A stretch of DNA of 64,000 nt from Chloroflexota bacterium (GCA_026707745.1 JAPOWG010000105.1:33483-97482), one strand, 5' to 3'; shown: positions 33,937 through 43,321, numbered from the stretch's first letter. Notes: a model not told the origin generated them from the letters alone. Numbers and translations are program-made.

Positions 33937-34413
33937 ATGGCGCAATCCGAAACAGACGTTCAGGCCCGCACCCAATCCGAACGAATCGTCGCCTTGGAGG
34001 CTACCTATGCCCATGTCGCCACCAAGTCGGACATAGCTGACGTCAGAACCGAAATAGCGGGTGTTAGAACCGAAATAGCGGATGTTAGAACCGAAATAGC
34101 AAATCTGCGCACAGAATTGAAGACAGATAATGCCAACCTGCGTACGGAATTGAAGACAGATAATGCCAGCCTGCGCACAGAATTAAAAACCGATATCGCC
34201 GACCTGCGCGCTGAACTAAAAACCGATATCGCCAACTTGCGTACGGAAGTCAAGTCGGATATCGGGAGCCTGCGCACGAAGGTTGAGTCTGATATTGAGA
34301 GCCTGAGCAGTGACCTGAAAAACATGCGTTGGATGATCGGCGCGATCATCGCCGGGGCTTCCGTGTTGGTTGCCGGCGCAAACTTGCTTGTGACATTGGC
34401 ATTGCGAACCTGA
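33937..34413 (+). CDS. Coiled-coil membrane protein, tandem copy 2
   Basis: A 158-residue duplicate of the preceding gene. Compared with copy 1 it carries one extra heptad (AGVRTEI) and one extra hendecad (a TELKTDNANLR unit), 18 residues in all; otherwise the two differ by only a few residues, and the C-terminal ~75 residues are identical except the last. About 130 bp downstream of each copy also look related. The repeats probably expand and contract by slippage or unequal recombination. Probably forms homo- or hetero-oligomers with copy 1. Confidence 0.75.
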   Translation: MAQSETDVQARTQSERIVALEATYAHVATKSDIADVRTEIAGVRTEIADVRTEIANLRTELKTDNANLRTELKTDNASLRTELKTDIADLRAELKTDIANLRTEVKSDIGSLRTKVESDIESLSSDLKNMRWMIGAIIAGASVLVAGANLLVTLALRT

Positions 34414-34609
34414 AGCACGCTTGCGAGTATCCTCTTCTGCTGACAGCTACTCTTCAGATTATAACCAGCTTGCACGCTAAGGACTCGGCGCAGTCCCTGA
34501 TAGTTTGCCTACGGCCCGACTGAAGAGGAATTGCCTCAGCGTCTGGCGCAAACCGATCGTCTCCGCTAGCATGGTCCCATAGTCGCAATTGGACCGAAGG
34601 AGGGTTATC

Positions 34610-35464
34610 GTGAAATTTGGAGTTGTTTATCCACAGACACAGTTGGGGGCGGACCCGGTTGTGATGCGCGATTTCGTACAGGCTGCCGAAGATATGGGCT
34701 ACCATCACCTGCTGGTTTATGACCATGTGCTGGGCGCCAACCCCGCGCGCGCAGGCTGGCAATCCGGCAGGCCGTATACTTACACGGACAGCTTCAATGA
34801 ACCCTTCACGCTTTTCGCCTGGATGGCCGCCCTGACCGAGCGTATCGGCTTTATGACCGGCGTTTTGATCTTGCCGCAGCGGCAGACCGCCCTGGTGGCG
34901 AAACAGGCGGCACAAGTCGATCTGCTGTCGGGCGGTCGCTTTCGCATGGGCATCGGCATCGGCTGGAACGAAGTGGAGTACAGCTCGCTCGGCATGGACT
35001 TTCGGACGCGCGGCGCTCGCTCTGAGGAGCAGATTGAGTTGCTCCGTATGTTATGGACGCGCGACCTGGTGAGCTACCAGGGCCGCTTTGATACGATCGA
35101 TGACGCCGGCATCAATCCCTTGCCGCAGCGGCCGGTTCCCATTTGGATCGGCGGCACGGCTGATGTGGTGTTGGAGCGAGCGGCGCGTATGAGCGACGGT
35201 TGGGTGGCGCAATCGGGCGATCCGCAGCTTTATCGGGACCATACGGCCAAATTCTGGGCCTTCGCCGAGGCTGCGGGCAGCGCAGGCCGTGTGGGCTTGC
35301 ATACGCGTCTGAGTACGCAGCAAGTGCCCGAGAACGCTTGGGAGAGCTATGTCGCTGGTTGGGCCGAGCTTGGCGCGACCGAGTTGGCTGTTTATCCAAA
35401 CGGCGAAGAACTTGACGATTATCTGGGACGCTTGCGACGTTTCAAAGAATTGTTTGGCCTGTGA
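34610..35464 (+). CDS. LLM class F420-dependent oxidoreductase
   Basis: A 284-residue bacterial-luciferase-like TIM barrel. Family marks are VVYPQTQLGADP, YHHLLVYDHVLG near residue 35, FTLFAWMAALTERIGFMTGVLILPQRQ near residue 60, AKQAAQVDLLSGGRFRMGIGIGWN near residue 95 and PIWIGGTADVVLERAARMSDGWV near residue 178. The GIGIGW and RFRMG segments are typical of F420-dependent members (TIGR03619 type). GGAGG lies 6 nt upstream of the GTG start. The redox substrate is unknown. Confidence 0.87.
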   Translation: MKFGVVYPQTQLGADPVVMRDFVQAAEDMGYHHLLVYDHVLGANPARAGWQSGRPYTYTDSFNEPFTLFAWMAALTERIGFMTGVLILPQRQTALVAKQAAQVDLLSGGRFRMGIGIGWNEVEYSSLGMDFRTRGARSEEQIELLRMLWTRDLVSYQGRFDTIDDAGINPLPQRPVPIWIGGTADVVLERAARMSDGWVAQSGDPQLYRDHTAKFWAFAEAAGSAGRVGLHTRLSTQQVPENAWESYVAGWAELGATELAVYPNGEELDDYLGRLRRFKELFGL

Positions 35465-35586
35465 GCGCCCATTCAATGCCGTATTCGCTCACGCAGGCCA
35501 TGTGAATACATAGCGACCGGCCAGTGCCAATCCGCAGATAGTGATCTTGAACAAGCTCGCATCGCAACTGGAATAAGAGCAGACTC

Positions 35587-38133
35587 TTGATAGCCTTGCT
35601 CCGTCTCGCTACACGTCATATCGACCGGCGTCTCTTCCAGAGCGCGCTCTTCGTCTTGGGCGTCGCGCTGGGAGTCGGCGTGATCGTCGCTATCGACATC
35701 GCCAACGGATCCGCCAGCCGCGCTTTCGCTTTGAGCAGCGAAAGCGTCACCGGCAAGGCGACGCATCACATCGTTGGTGGACCCAACGGCTTCTCGTCAG
35801 AGCTCTACACGCGCTTGCGCCTGGAACTGGGGATCAAAGTCAGCGCGCCGGTGGTGAGCGAGTTTGTGCGGACAAGCGGGAGCGATCAAGCCTTGCGTCT
35901 GATGGGCGTTGACCCCTTGGCAGAACCCCCTTTCCGTTCGTACCTGCGTGGCGAGAACGAGAACATGGACTACGAAGCGCTGAACCAGATCATTGCTGTC
36001 CCGGGCGCCGTGGTGATCAGCGACGCCTTGGCGGGCAGGCTCAAGCTGGAAGCCGGCGATGATTTAGAGATCAGCGCTGCCGGGCGCTTCAGCAGCGCGC
36101 GGATCGTCGGCATACTGCAATCGGAAAACAATAGCAGTCGACAAGCGCTCGATGACCTGATCATCAGCGATATCGCCACCGCGCAAGAATGGACGGGCAT
36201 GGTCGGTCGGCTCACTCGCATTGATCTGATCCTGGCCGGGGACGATGCCGAGCGAATACGCTCCGAGTTGCCCGACGGCATATTGCTCTTGGAGTCTGGG
36301 GAAGGCGATGCGCTTGACCAGATGATCGCCGCCTTCGAGATCAACCTGGGTGCGATGAGTTTGCTGGCGCTGGTGGTCGGCTTGTTCTTGATATACAACA
36401 CCGTCACTTTCAGCGTGGTTCAGCGCCGCGGCGTGATCGGCATCTTACGCTCGCTGGGCACCACCAGGGCGCAAGTCTTCGCTTTCATCCTGGGAGAAGC
36501 GTTGATTCTGGGCGCTGTGGGTACGGTGCTGGGGCTTGCGCTTGGCGTCATCATGGGCCGGGGCGCGGTTGCGCTGGTCTCCCAAACTATCAGCGATCTC
36601 TACTTTGCCGTGAATGTTCGGGGCATTAGCGTCCAGGCCTTGACATTGTTGAAAGGCGCTGGCATCGGCATGCTGGCGAGCATCGTGGCGGCTCTCTTGC
36701 CCTCGTTGGACGCCACGCGTACAGCGCCGGCCGGCGTGATGAAACGCTCGACCGAAGAAGAACAGACCCGACGCCTGCTGCCTCATATTTCGGTCCTTGC
36801 GGCCTTGCTCAATCTTGGCGGGCTACTGCTTTTGCGAGTACCTGGCGCGGACCTCTATCTTAGTTTTGGCGCTTTGCTCATGATCATTGTCGGCGGGGCT
36901 TTTTTCACACCGGCGGCGCTGCTGATTATGATGCGCCTGTCGCTACCCGTGGGCGGGGCAGTTTTTGGCGTGCTGGGGCGCATGGCATGTCGGGCGATCA
37001 CGCGTTCGCTGAGCCGCACCTCGGTCGCGGTCGCGGCGCTGACCATTGCCGTCAGCGTGATTGTCGGTGTCAACACCATGATCGGCAGCTTTCGGGCTAC
37101 CGTGGCCGATTGGCTGAGCAATTCCTTGGGGGCGCAGATATTCGTCTCGCCGCCACTTTTTTCAAACAATAACGCGAGCATTGATGTCGATGGCGCGGTG
37201 CTGGAGCTGGCCCGCGCGGTCCCGGGTGTCGAGGCGGTTTCTTCAGCGCGCGCAGTGACAGTCTACTCGCCTGACTTTCCCGATTTTCCACCGGTTAACT
37301 TGTTGGCGTCCGACTTTGATATCGCCGGCGATAATCGCCGCTTTCGCTGGACTCAAGTTGCCGTGGAAGATCATCAAGAGGCGCTTAATGCCGGGCGCTT
37401 GATGGTCAGCGAGGCTTTTGCCAATCGCCGCGGCATCGACGAATCCAATAATCGCATCAGTTTGTCCACGGACCTTGGCGAGCGCAGCTTCGAGATTTTC
37501 GGCGTTTATTACGATTACAGCACGGATCAAGGCACGGTTTACATGGCGCGCTCCGTTTATGACCAATATTTTGATGATTCCTTCGTGACGTCGCTGGGCA
37601 TCTTTCTCGAAGCGGGAACGGATGCCGATGCGGTTATCGAGGCATTGCGCGCGCGATTGGCCGGCTACGACCTGCTGGTGCAAGACAATGCCGGCTTGCG
37701 ACGGGGGGCCCTGGAAGTCTTTGATCGTACCTTCGCTATCACGATCGCCTTGCGCCTGCTGACGACTCTGGTGGCTTTCATCGGCATCCTGTCAGCGCTG
37801 ATGGCGCTGCAGCTTGAGCACACGCGGGAATACGGCGCCATGCGCGCCACCGGCATGACCCCCCGTCAACTGACGCGCTTCACCTTGATTCAGACCGGGC
37901 TCATGGGTCTGGCGGCCGGCGTCCTGGCCTTGCCCATCGGCACGCTCCTGTCGCTGGTGCTAATCTATGTCATCAATCTGCGCTCATTTGGCTGGACGAT
38001 GCAATTTGTATTGTTGCCCGGCGAATTTCTGGAAGCCTTTCTGGTGGCGGTCATCGCGGCGCTGCTGGCCGGGGTCTATCCCGCCTGGCGCCTGGGACGG
38101 CTAAAACCGGCCGAGGCGCTGCGCAGCGAGTGA
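35587..38133 (+). CDS. FtsX-like ABC transporter permease (MacB/LolE type), orphan
   Basis: An 848-residue permease with two FtsX-type units. An N-terminal helix, a periplasmic MacB_PCD-like domain (residues ~50-240), three helices (~255-380), a second cluster (~395-480), a second periplasmic domain (~500-690), and three C-terminal helices (~715-840) ending in VYPAWRLGRLKPAEALRSE, a typical FtsX cytoplasmic tail. It uses an ATPase of the LolD/MacB type to extrude or move lipoproteins, peptides or lipids; no ATPase is encoded nearby. Start TTG 35587. Confidence 0.85.
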   Translation: MIALLRLATRHIDRRLFQSALFVLGVALGVGVIVAIDIANGSASRAFALSSESVTGKATHHIVGGPNGFSSELYTRLRLELGIKVSAPVVSEFVRTSGSDQALRLMGVDPLAEPPFRSYLRGENENMDYEALNQIIAVPGAVVISDALAGRLKLEAGDDLEISAAGRFSSARIVGILQSENNSSRQALDDLIISDIATAQEWTGMVGRLTRIDLILAGDDAERIRSELPDGILLLESGEGDALDQMIAAFEINLGAMSLLALVVGLFLIYNTVTFSVVQRRGVIGILRSLGTTRAQVFAFILGEALILGAVGTVLGLALGVIMGRGAVALVSQTISDLYFAVNVRGISVQALTLLKGAGIGMLASIVAALLPSLDATRTAPAGVMKRSTEEEQTRRLLPHISVLAALLNLGGLLLLRVPGADLYLSFGALLMIIVGGAFFTPAALLIMMRLSLPVGGAVFGVLGRMACRAITRSLSRTSVAVAALTIAVSVIVGVNTMIGSFRATVADWLSNSLGAQIFVSPPLFSNNNASIDVDGAVLELARAVPGVEAVSSARAVTVYSPDFPDFPPVNLLASDFDIAGDNRRFRWTQVAVEDHQEALNAGRLMVSEAFANRRGIDESNNRISLSTDLGERSFEIFGVYYDYSTDQGTVYMARSVYDQYFDDSFVTSLGIFLEAGTDADAVIEALRARLAGYDLLVQDNAGLRRGALEVFDRTFAITIALRLLTTLVAFIGILSALMALQLEHTREYGAMRATGMTPRQLTRFTLIQTGLMGLAAGVLALPIGTLLSLVLIYVINLRSFGWTMQFVLLPGEFLEAFLVAVIAALLAGVYPAWRLGRLKPAEALRSE

Positions 38134-38247
38134 GCCGGCTCACTTTTCGCGGCGCAAACTTGGCGAAGCTCCGCCAAAAGCGGATATACTTTTGCCAACG
38201 ACCGCCAGGAACAGTTGGCTCTATCGAGGACTGCAGGAGGCCTTGCC

Positions 38248-38727
38248 GTGAAGGGTATGCCCAAGGACTGGCTCATCGAGGGCTTGGATAAGTCATATCA
38301 AATCCTGGTTTTGATCCTCGAGGGAGTTTCCCAAGAACAAGCGCAAAGCATCAGCGATGGTCCGGAGGGATGGAACGTGCTCGAGATCCTGTGTCATCTG
38401 CGGGATTATCAAGAGATTTTCTTTGAACGCATCAAGCGTATTCTCGACGAAGACAACCCAACCTTTAGGCTCTATGACGAGGATGCGCGTCTGGCAATGG
38501 TGGTCGAAAACGATTATGCCAATCAGGATTTGCGTCATGTTTTGGACGACTATTGTACGACCCGCCGCGAACTTATCAGTTGTCTGTCGCCGCTGCAAGG
38601 TGAACTATGGGAACGTGTGGGACGTTTCGCCATGGGTGATGAAGTTGACCTCGCGATGCCTGTCGTCCATGTGCTGCTCCATGACGCCGATCACATAGAG
38701 CAGATAGCACGCATTCTTCGTCAATAG
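38248..38727 (+). CDS. DinB-family protein
   Basis: A 159-residue four-helix-bundle protein of the DinB/YfiT type. Conserved marks are GWNVLEILCHLRDYQEIFFERIKRIL near residue 40 with the first metal-ligand His, and MPVVHVLLHDADHIEQIARIL near residue 135 with the second His-xxx-His pair. These metal-binding bundles are often thiol transferases or DNA-damage proteins; the function is unknown. The start is GTG 38248 with AGGAGG at 8 nt. Confidence 0.85.
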   Translation: MKGMPKDWLIEGLDKSYQILVLILEGVSQEQAQSISDGPEGWNVLEILCHLRDYQEIFFERIKRILDEDNPTFRLYDEDARLAMVVENDYANQDLRHVLDDYCTTRRELISCLSPLQGELWERVGRFAMGDEVDLAMPVVHVLLHDADHIEQIARILRQ

Positions 38728-38828
38728 CATCACCAGGAAAGACCTGAAAGGAAGCGGCAGGCACGAGCCGGACAATTGTATTGATTCCCCTCTCGCCTTC
38801 ACGCTCTTTCCCATCTAAAATCAGCGCC

Positions 38829-39599
38829 ATGCCCACGCCATTCACGCACCTCAGAATCGCGCAAGATTTGCTCGGCGACGACGCCTTGCCTCTGCTCTAT
38901 CGCGACTTGCTGCTCCGGCAGCGCCCGGCCTTTCAACTGGGCAGCATTGTCGCCGATGCCCGCGTAGCCAGTGGCGATGGGCGTGAGGTCACGCATTTCT
39001 ATGCCTATGGCCAGCCTATGGTGGAGCGCCCCTGGCGCTTGATGCTGCGGCTGCATCCGGAACTGCGGTCGGCCGGGGACGAAGCGCATTTGGCCTTCTT
39101 GGCCGGCTATGTGGCGCATTTGGCTACTGACGAAGCCTGGGCGCTGAAAATGGTGCGGCCGCATTTTTGGGGCAGGGAGTGGAATGGTGTGGAGCGGCGC
39201 GACAAATTCTTCGCCCTGCATTTGATCCTGACGGTATTGGACGAGCGCGACGAGAGAGAGCTGGAAGACTGGCAAGCGGGTTCGCTGCGCCGTTCCGAGC
39301 CACAGAGCTGGCTGCCCTTTATGCCCGACTCGATTCTGTCCCAATGGCGTGATCTGGTCGCCGGACAACTCGATCCAGCCGGGGACAGCCTGACGCTGGA
39401 GATATTTGGCCAGCGCCTGAAGATGGACCCGGCGCTTGTGCGCGAGGCGCTTGATGATCCGGCGACGATGCAGCGACGCCTTTGGCGCTTTATCCCGCAG
39501 TCGCTGCTTAACGAGGTGGGGCGACTCTGTTATGTGTTCACGCGCGATCAGCTTACGGCCTATTTGACCGAGTACATGCCGGCGCTGGCTTCCGTCTGA
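38829..39599 (+). CDS. Zinc-dependent phospholipase C-like protein
   Basis: A 256-residue protein of the Zn_dep_PLPC family. His and Asp ligands appear in PTPFTHLRIAQDLL, FQLGSIVADARVASGDGREVTHFY near residue 40 and GYVAHLATDEAWAL near residue 97, the layout of the all-alpha PLC/S1-P1-type fold. No signal peptide is seen, so activity on membrane lipids is uncertain; many relatives are of unknown substrate. ATG 38829 is the first Met before the conserved PFTH motif. Confidence 0.8.
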   Translation: MPTPFTHLRIAQDLLGDDALPLLYRDLLLRQRPAFQLGSIVADARVASGDGREVTHFYAYGQPMVERPWRLMLRLHPELRSAGDEAHLAFLAGYVAHLATDEAWALKMVRPHFWGREWNGVERRDKFFALHLILTVLDERDERELEDWQAGSLRRSEPQSWLPFMPDSILSQWRDLVAGQLDPAGDSLTLEIFGQRLKMDPALVREALDDPATMQRRLWRFIPQSLLNEVGRLCYVFTRDQLTAYLTEYMPALASV

Positions 39600-39821
39600 A
39601 TAGATCCCCGTATTCCCCCAGGGCGGCGCTCGTCACCGACAACTGAGTCCGCCGGTTCCATAGCACACTCTCAAGCGCCGAGGACAAAGCGCTTCTTGAT
39701 GTGAAGTGACTCGGATCGCAAAAGCCAAGATTTCAGGGCGTTCCCGCGTTCAGATTCATTGAGCCCCGGCTGATTTCTTGTTAGAATTGTCAGACGGCTC
39801 GCTTATCCACGGACAAGCCCG

Positions 39822-40364
39822 ATGAAAGCGGCAGAGAAACAGACGATCGCCGCCAGCGAAAACGACCTCAGGAACAACCGTCTCGGTTTGATGAGCGCCG
39901 CGCAGATTGATATGCTACAAACACATATTGATCTGTTTCAGGCGCAATCCACACAGATCATCAAACGCTGCGTCGGTCTGGCGATACTGGTAACCGCAGC
40001 TGTGGTGCTCTTGTCCTTTGTGCGCGTGTTGTTGCTGCCGATCGCGCTGGGCATCGAACTGGTGATGGTCGGTATCATGGTTTACGTTATCAGCAGCGTC
40101 AGTCGCTTTGCCCAACAGTTGGCTCTTGACCGTGATTCGGAAGCTGTGCGCATCATCAAAGGGCGTACCAGTCGTTATGTCATGCGCACCCATCCCTTCT
40201 ATCATTCCTTGCGCGTGGAATTGGAGACTTACAAACTGCTGGACGCGTCGCTCGTCCGGGAGTTCGCCAACGGTGAACTGTATCAACTTTACGTCCTGCC
40301 ACACTCGGGCGTGATCATTGCCGCGGAATTGATCGCTGAAAAAGGTTTTCGCTATTTGCATTAG
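39822..40364 (+). CDS. Hypothetical two-helix membrane protein
   Basis: A 180-residue protein of unknown function. Residues 1-45 are polar and partly coiled-coil, followed by two transmembrane helices (LAILVTAAVVLLSFVRVLLL and IALGIELVMVGIMVYVISSV, ~50-95), then a soluble basic C-terminal region (MRTHPFYHSLRVELETYKLL...). It ends 2 nt before the stop of the convergent LexA-type gene. No family recognised. Confidence 0.6.
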   Translation: MKAAEKQTIAASENDLRNNRLGLMSAAQIDMLQTHIDLFQAQSTQIIKRCVGLAILVTAAVVLLSFVRVLLLPIALGIELVMVGIMVYVISSVSRFAQQLALDRDSEAVRIIKGRTSRYVMRTHPFYHSLRVELETYKLLDASLVREFANGELYQLYVLPHSGVIIAAELIAEKGFRYLH

Positions 40365-40365
40365 C

Positions 40366-40593
40366 TCATTCCTGCTCACATCCCCGTAAGATGCGAATAC
40401 TACGCGATTTGCCGTGATGACGCGAAATCCAGCCCCATTTTTCCAATTTGTCCAGATGACGAATGACACCGGCATTGGACTTGAAGCCCGTTGATGCCGC
40501 GATTTCACCCAAGGTCGGCGGAAAGCCGCGTGCGCTGGTATAACAACAGATGAAGTCGAAAACGCATTTGCTGCGCTTGTCACGATTTCTCAC
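40366..40593 (-). CDS. LexA-type HTH-only regulator
   Basis: A 75-residue protein consisting of a LexA DNA-binding winged helix: KRSKCVFDFICCYTSARGFPPTLGEIAASTGFKSNAGVIRHLDKLEKWGWISRHHGKSRSIRIL. The peptidase half of LexA (Ser/Lys dyad, AlaGly cleavage site) is absent. GTG 40593 has AAAGGA at 8 nt upstream. A LexA box lies 57 nt upstream of the start (40652-40663), so it is probably SOS-controlled or self-controlled. It could act as a truncated antagonist or partner of full LexA; the full gene is not in the window. Confidence 0.75.
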   Translation of the reverse strand: MRNRDKRSKCVFDFICCYTSARGFPPTLGEIAASTGFKSNAGVIRHLDKLEKWGWISRHHGKSRSIRILRGCEQE

Positions 40594-40649
40594 TTACGTT
40601 TCCTTTCGTAGACGTGACACTATAAGTACCGATATATTCTAGCATGGAA

Positions 40650-40665
40650 TAGAACAAACGTTCTA
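40650..40665. promoter_or_regulatory. LexA/SOS box (GAAC-N4-GTTC)
   Basis: TAGAACAAACGTTCTA, a near-perfect 16-bp inverted repeat that contains GAAC(AAAC)GTTC, the Bacillus-type LexA core also used in Gram-positives and some Chloroflexota. It lies between the LexA-type HTH gene (minus, 57 nt away) and the plus-strand gene at 40854 (~190 nt away). Confidence 0.75.
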
Positions 40666-40853
40666 TCCTATTTGATCTCTTTGGCATCAACTTCGACGGC
40701 GGGCATTGCCCCCGCGCCCTGCTTATGGATCTGGGTTTTCCGGAAAGGGTCAGTTAAGACGGCATGTGATGGATGTTTCCCCTTTTCGCATTTCGGGGCT
40801 ATGCGGTAAACTTGCGGCATTGCGCAGGCCTAAACAAGTGGAGATGCGGTTCG

Positions 40854-41258
40854 ATGGCAAACACCTCTCGACAATGGTTTTATTCCACCCCCGAGGCGCG
40901 TCCCTATTACATCGAGGAGCGCGTCAACCATAGTTTGTGGAATAACCGGCTGCAGAACATTTTCATGAGTTGCACGCGGGCGGAGGCGCCAATCAAGATG
41001 GAAGGCAGCCTCGACGGCATGCCGATGTTCTTCGAATTTGTGGCCGGGCAATATTTCACCCTGCGCATGGGCGAAGAACGTAAAGAGGTTATCGGCACCA
41101 TCCGACAGATTCTTCTCGGCTTGAAGCCCATTTTCACCTATCAGGACACGGACGGCATGTTCGTAGTCGAGTGGCATACCGACGGCGGCGATGCCCGTTG
41201 GAAAGAAATTCAGGGCAATCCCGGCTTTCAAGGCCTGCGCAGGATGAAACTCAACTAG
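40854..41258 (+). CDS. Hypothetical cytosolic protein
   Basis: A 134-residue protein of unknown function. It opens with MANTSRQWFYSTPEARPYYIEERVNHSLW, followed by MPMFFEFVAGQYFTLRMGEE and VIGTIRQILLGLKPIFTYQDTDGMFVVEWHTDGG, suggesting an alpha/beta cytosolic fold. No known motif, signal peptide or membrane helix. GGAG precedes the ATG. It is divergent from the LexA-type gene; whether the LexA box also controls it is unknown. A terminator follows at 41304. Confidence 0.6.
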   Translation: MANTSRQWFYSTPEARPYYIEERVNHSLWNNRLQNIFMSCTRAEAPIKMEGSLDGMPMFFEFVAGQYFTLRMGEERKEVIGTIRQILLGLKPIFTYQDTDGMFVVEWHTDGGDARWKEIQGNPGFQGLRRMKLN

Positions 41259-41303
41259 CGCCGAGTCCCCACGTTGCCTGGCTCGATGGCAGTGAGGATC
41301 ATT

Positions 41304-41325
41304 GCGACCGCAGGGTCGCTTTTTT
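41304..41325 (+). terminator. Rho-independent terminator
   Basis: GCGACC (41304-41309), loop GCAG, GGTCGC (41314-41319), then six T. It lies 45 nt after the stop of the hypothetical gene at 40854. Confidence 0.88.
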
Positions 41326-41378
41326 GGTCTCTCTTGCAATAGTCAGACCCGCTGTTGCTGCGGAAGGATTATGCACTT

Positions 41379-41421
41379 GTCCGCGCGTGGCAGGCCTTTT
41401 CGCCGCCGCCGAGCGGCTGTT
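41379..41421 (+). repeat. Partial copy of the ~90-bp repeat
   Basis: Only the right half is kept: TGTCCGCGCGTGG, CCTTTTCGCCG and CCGCCGAGCGGCTG. Found between the terminator and the MutS-like gene; longer in-frame readings of that gene would run through it. Confidence 0.45.
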
Positions 41422-41462
41422 ATCATGGTGGGCAGCCGTATAGCGCAACCGAACGGAAAAGG

Positions 41463-43166
41463 ATGTTCCAGAATCGCCCGGTCGAGCCGGATTCGATTAG
41501 CCTCTTATGGCGCGATCGCCACGAGACAAGCGCCGCGTCCTCACAGTCCTTTGGTCCGCGCGATGATTTGAGAATCGAGGTCATCGCGGAAGAGATTTCA
41601 CCTTATCGCGATTACACCCGCTCTATTCGCGACATCCTTTCTACGCTGCTGACCGATATCGAGACTCTGGCCTATCGCCACGAGGTGCTCGACGACTGTC
41701 TTGATCAGCCGGATTTCACGGCCGGGCTGACGGAGTTACTGCCCAAGATTCGCGGCTTGGGCGAACCTGTCAGGGATATTCGCGCCCGCCGTCACGAATT
41801 GGCGCTGGTGCTTTCCCGCTTGACGGAACTGGAAAACTATGTGGAATGCGTCATCGAGCTGGATGCGCTGCTGCAGCGCGCTCGGCCGGCGCTGAGAGCT
41901 TGCGCCTGGCAAAAGTTGGCGGAGCGAATGACGCAGGCCGTGAAAGATCCGCTCTTCCAGCAGATGGCTGCGGAATTGCCGGAATTGCGCGAGCGGATTC
42001 GCGAGATCGTCAGTGTCACAATCGGGGTCAATCTATCGCCGGACCTGCGACCGGTGGCCGCCACCTTGCTGTCGATCAACCGCCGCCGCTTCAAGGGTCC
42101 CCGTTTCTTTCGCAGGTTATGGGGGGGCGATGATGCGGAAGAAATGCGCGGTATCAGTCCCTTGCATCAGGCGCCTTCGACAAGCGGCGGCGGCATCATG
42201 GCGACGCGCCGCGAGACCCTGGATCGTCTGGCAGGCAACAGCGTTTTCGGCGATTTGCGCAAAATCCTGGATGATGTGATTCGACCGATAAATCGCGCCC
42301 TGGCTGCTTACACTCGGGTCAACAGTCGCGAGCTGCGCGCCATTGAAATCGAAATTGCCTTCTATATCGGCGCAGCGGGGATGATTTCAAGGTTGCGCGA
42401 TCAAGGCTTGCTCATGTGCAAACCGATCCTCTTGCCCCCCGAGGAACGCCGCATGGATGTGCGCGGCATGGTGAATCTCGATCTTGCCTTGCGCCTCAGC
42501 CGGCAGCACCGGGGAGAGGACCTGGGCGCGCATATCGTGGGCAACGACGCGCGATTCGATGACCGGGGCCGCATCCACGTTTTGACCGGGCCCAATCGGG
42601 GCGGCAAGACCACCTGGATGGGCGCGATCGGCTTGCTGCACGTGCTGGCGCAATCGGGCTTGTTCCTGCCGGCGGCTGCGGCGACTTTAAGCCCGGTCGA
42701 TGCGATATGCCTGCATTTCCCGGTCGAAGAGGATCCGGAGATGGAAAGCGGCCGGCTGGGCGAAGAAGCCAAGCGCCTGCGCGAGATCTTCAGTCGTGCG
42801 ACTTCGCATAGCCTGATTCTGATGAATGAATCGCTGGCCAGCACCAGCGCCACCGAAAGCTACTTTCTGGCGCGGGATGTTCTAAGCTGCTTGCGCATCT
42901 TGGGCGCGCGGGCTGTCTTCGTGACGCATTTGCACGAATTGGCCGTCGACTGCGAAAGTATCAACGATGCGGTATCAGGCGATAGCCGTGTGGGGAGTTT
43001 GATTTCGGAAGTCGAAGAAGACGAGTCTGGCGTGCGCCGCACCTACCGCGTGCTGGCAGCGCCGCCCCGCGGCCAGAGCTATGCGCGGGAAATCGCCCGG
43101 CAGTATGGCATCAGCTTCGAGCAATTGCGGACATTGGCCAAAAAACGACCGTCCCAATCTCAGTGA
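41463..43166 (+). CDS. MutS-family ATPase (MutS core plus domain V, no mismatch domain)
   Basis: A 567-residue MutS-like protein lacking the N-terminal mismatch-recognition domain. A helical lever/clamp region occupies residues ~30-360 (coiled-coil segments ELLPKIRGLGEPVRDIRARR and others). The ATPase domain has Walker A GPNRGGKTTWMGA near residue 377, the Q-loop/YIAA region, and a Walker B variant LILMNESLASTSATES, where the usual DE is NE as in MutS-like family members other than MutS1. A signature RNVG-type region lies at CESINDAV. It would bind DNA structures as a dimer; the precise role is unknown. ATG 41463 is preceded by AAAAGGAT. Confidence 0.83.
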   Translation: MFQNRPVEPDSISLLWRDRHETSAASSQSFGPRDDLRIEVIAEEISPYRDYTRSIRDILSTLLTDIETLAYRHEVLDDCLDQPDFTAGLTELLPKIRGLGEPVRDIRARRHELALVLSRLTELENYVECVIELDALLQRARPALRACAWQKLAERMTQAVKDPLFQQMAAELPELRERIREIVSVTIGVNLSPDLRPVAATLLSINRRRFKGPRFFRRLWGGDDAEEMRGISPLHQAPSTSGGGIMATRRETLDRLAGNSVFGDLRKILDDVIRPINRALAAYTRVNSRELRAIEIEIAFYIGAAGMISRLRDQGLLMCKPILLPPEERRMDVRGMVNLDLALRLSRQHRGEDLGAHIVGNDARFDDRGRIHVLTGPNRGGKTTWMGAIGLLHVLAQSGLFLPAAAATLSPVDAICLHFPVEEDPEMESGRLGEEAKRLREIFSRATSHSLILMNESLASTSATESYFLARDVLSCLRILGARAVFVTHLHELAVDCESINDAVSGDSRVGSLISEVEEDESGVRRTYRVLAAPPRGQSYAREIARQYGISFEQLRTLAKKRPSQSQ

Positions 43167-43321
43167 TGGATACGCGCTGGACGCTTTTGCGAACACCACA
43201 GTACCGGAATCGCGCCCATCTTTAGTCTACCCCTCAATCCCCTGAGGACATGACAGCTTTGATCCGATTGGCTATGAAAGCGACAGGACAACGATCACAA
43301 GCATCTTATTGGGCGAAAACT

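Noticed and set aside
33374..34413. CRISPR or VNTR array
   Set aside because: The periodic 33-bp units are in-frame coiled-coil codons without spacers; they are coding repeats.
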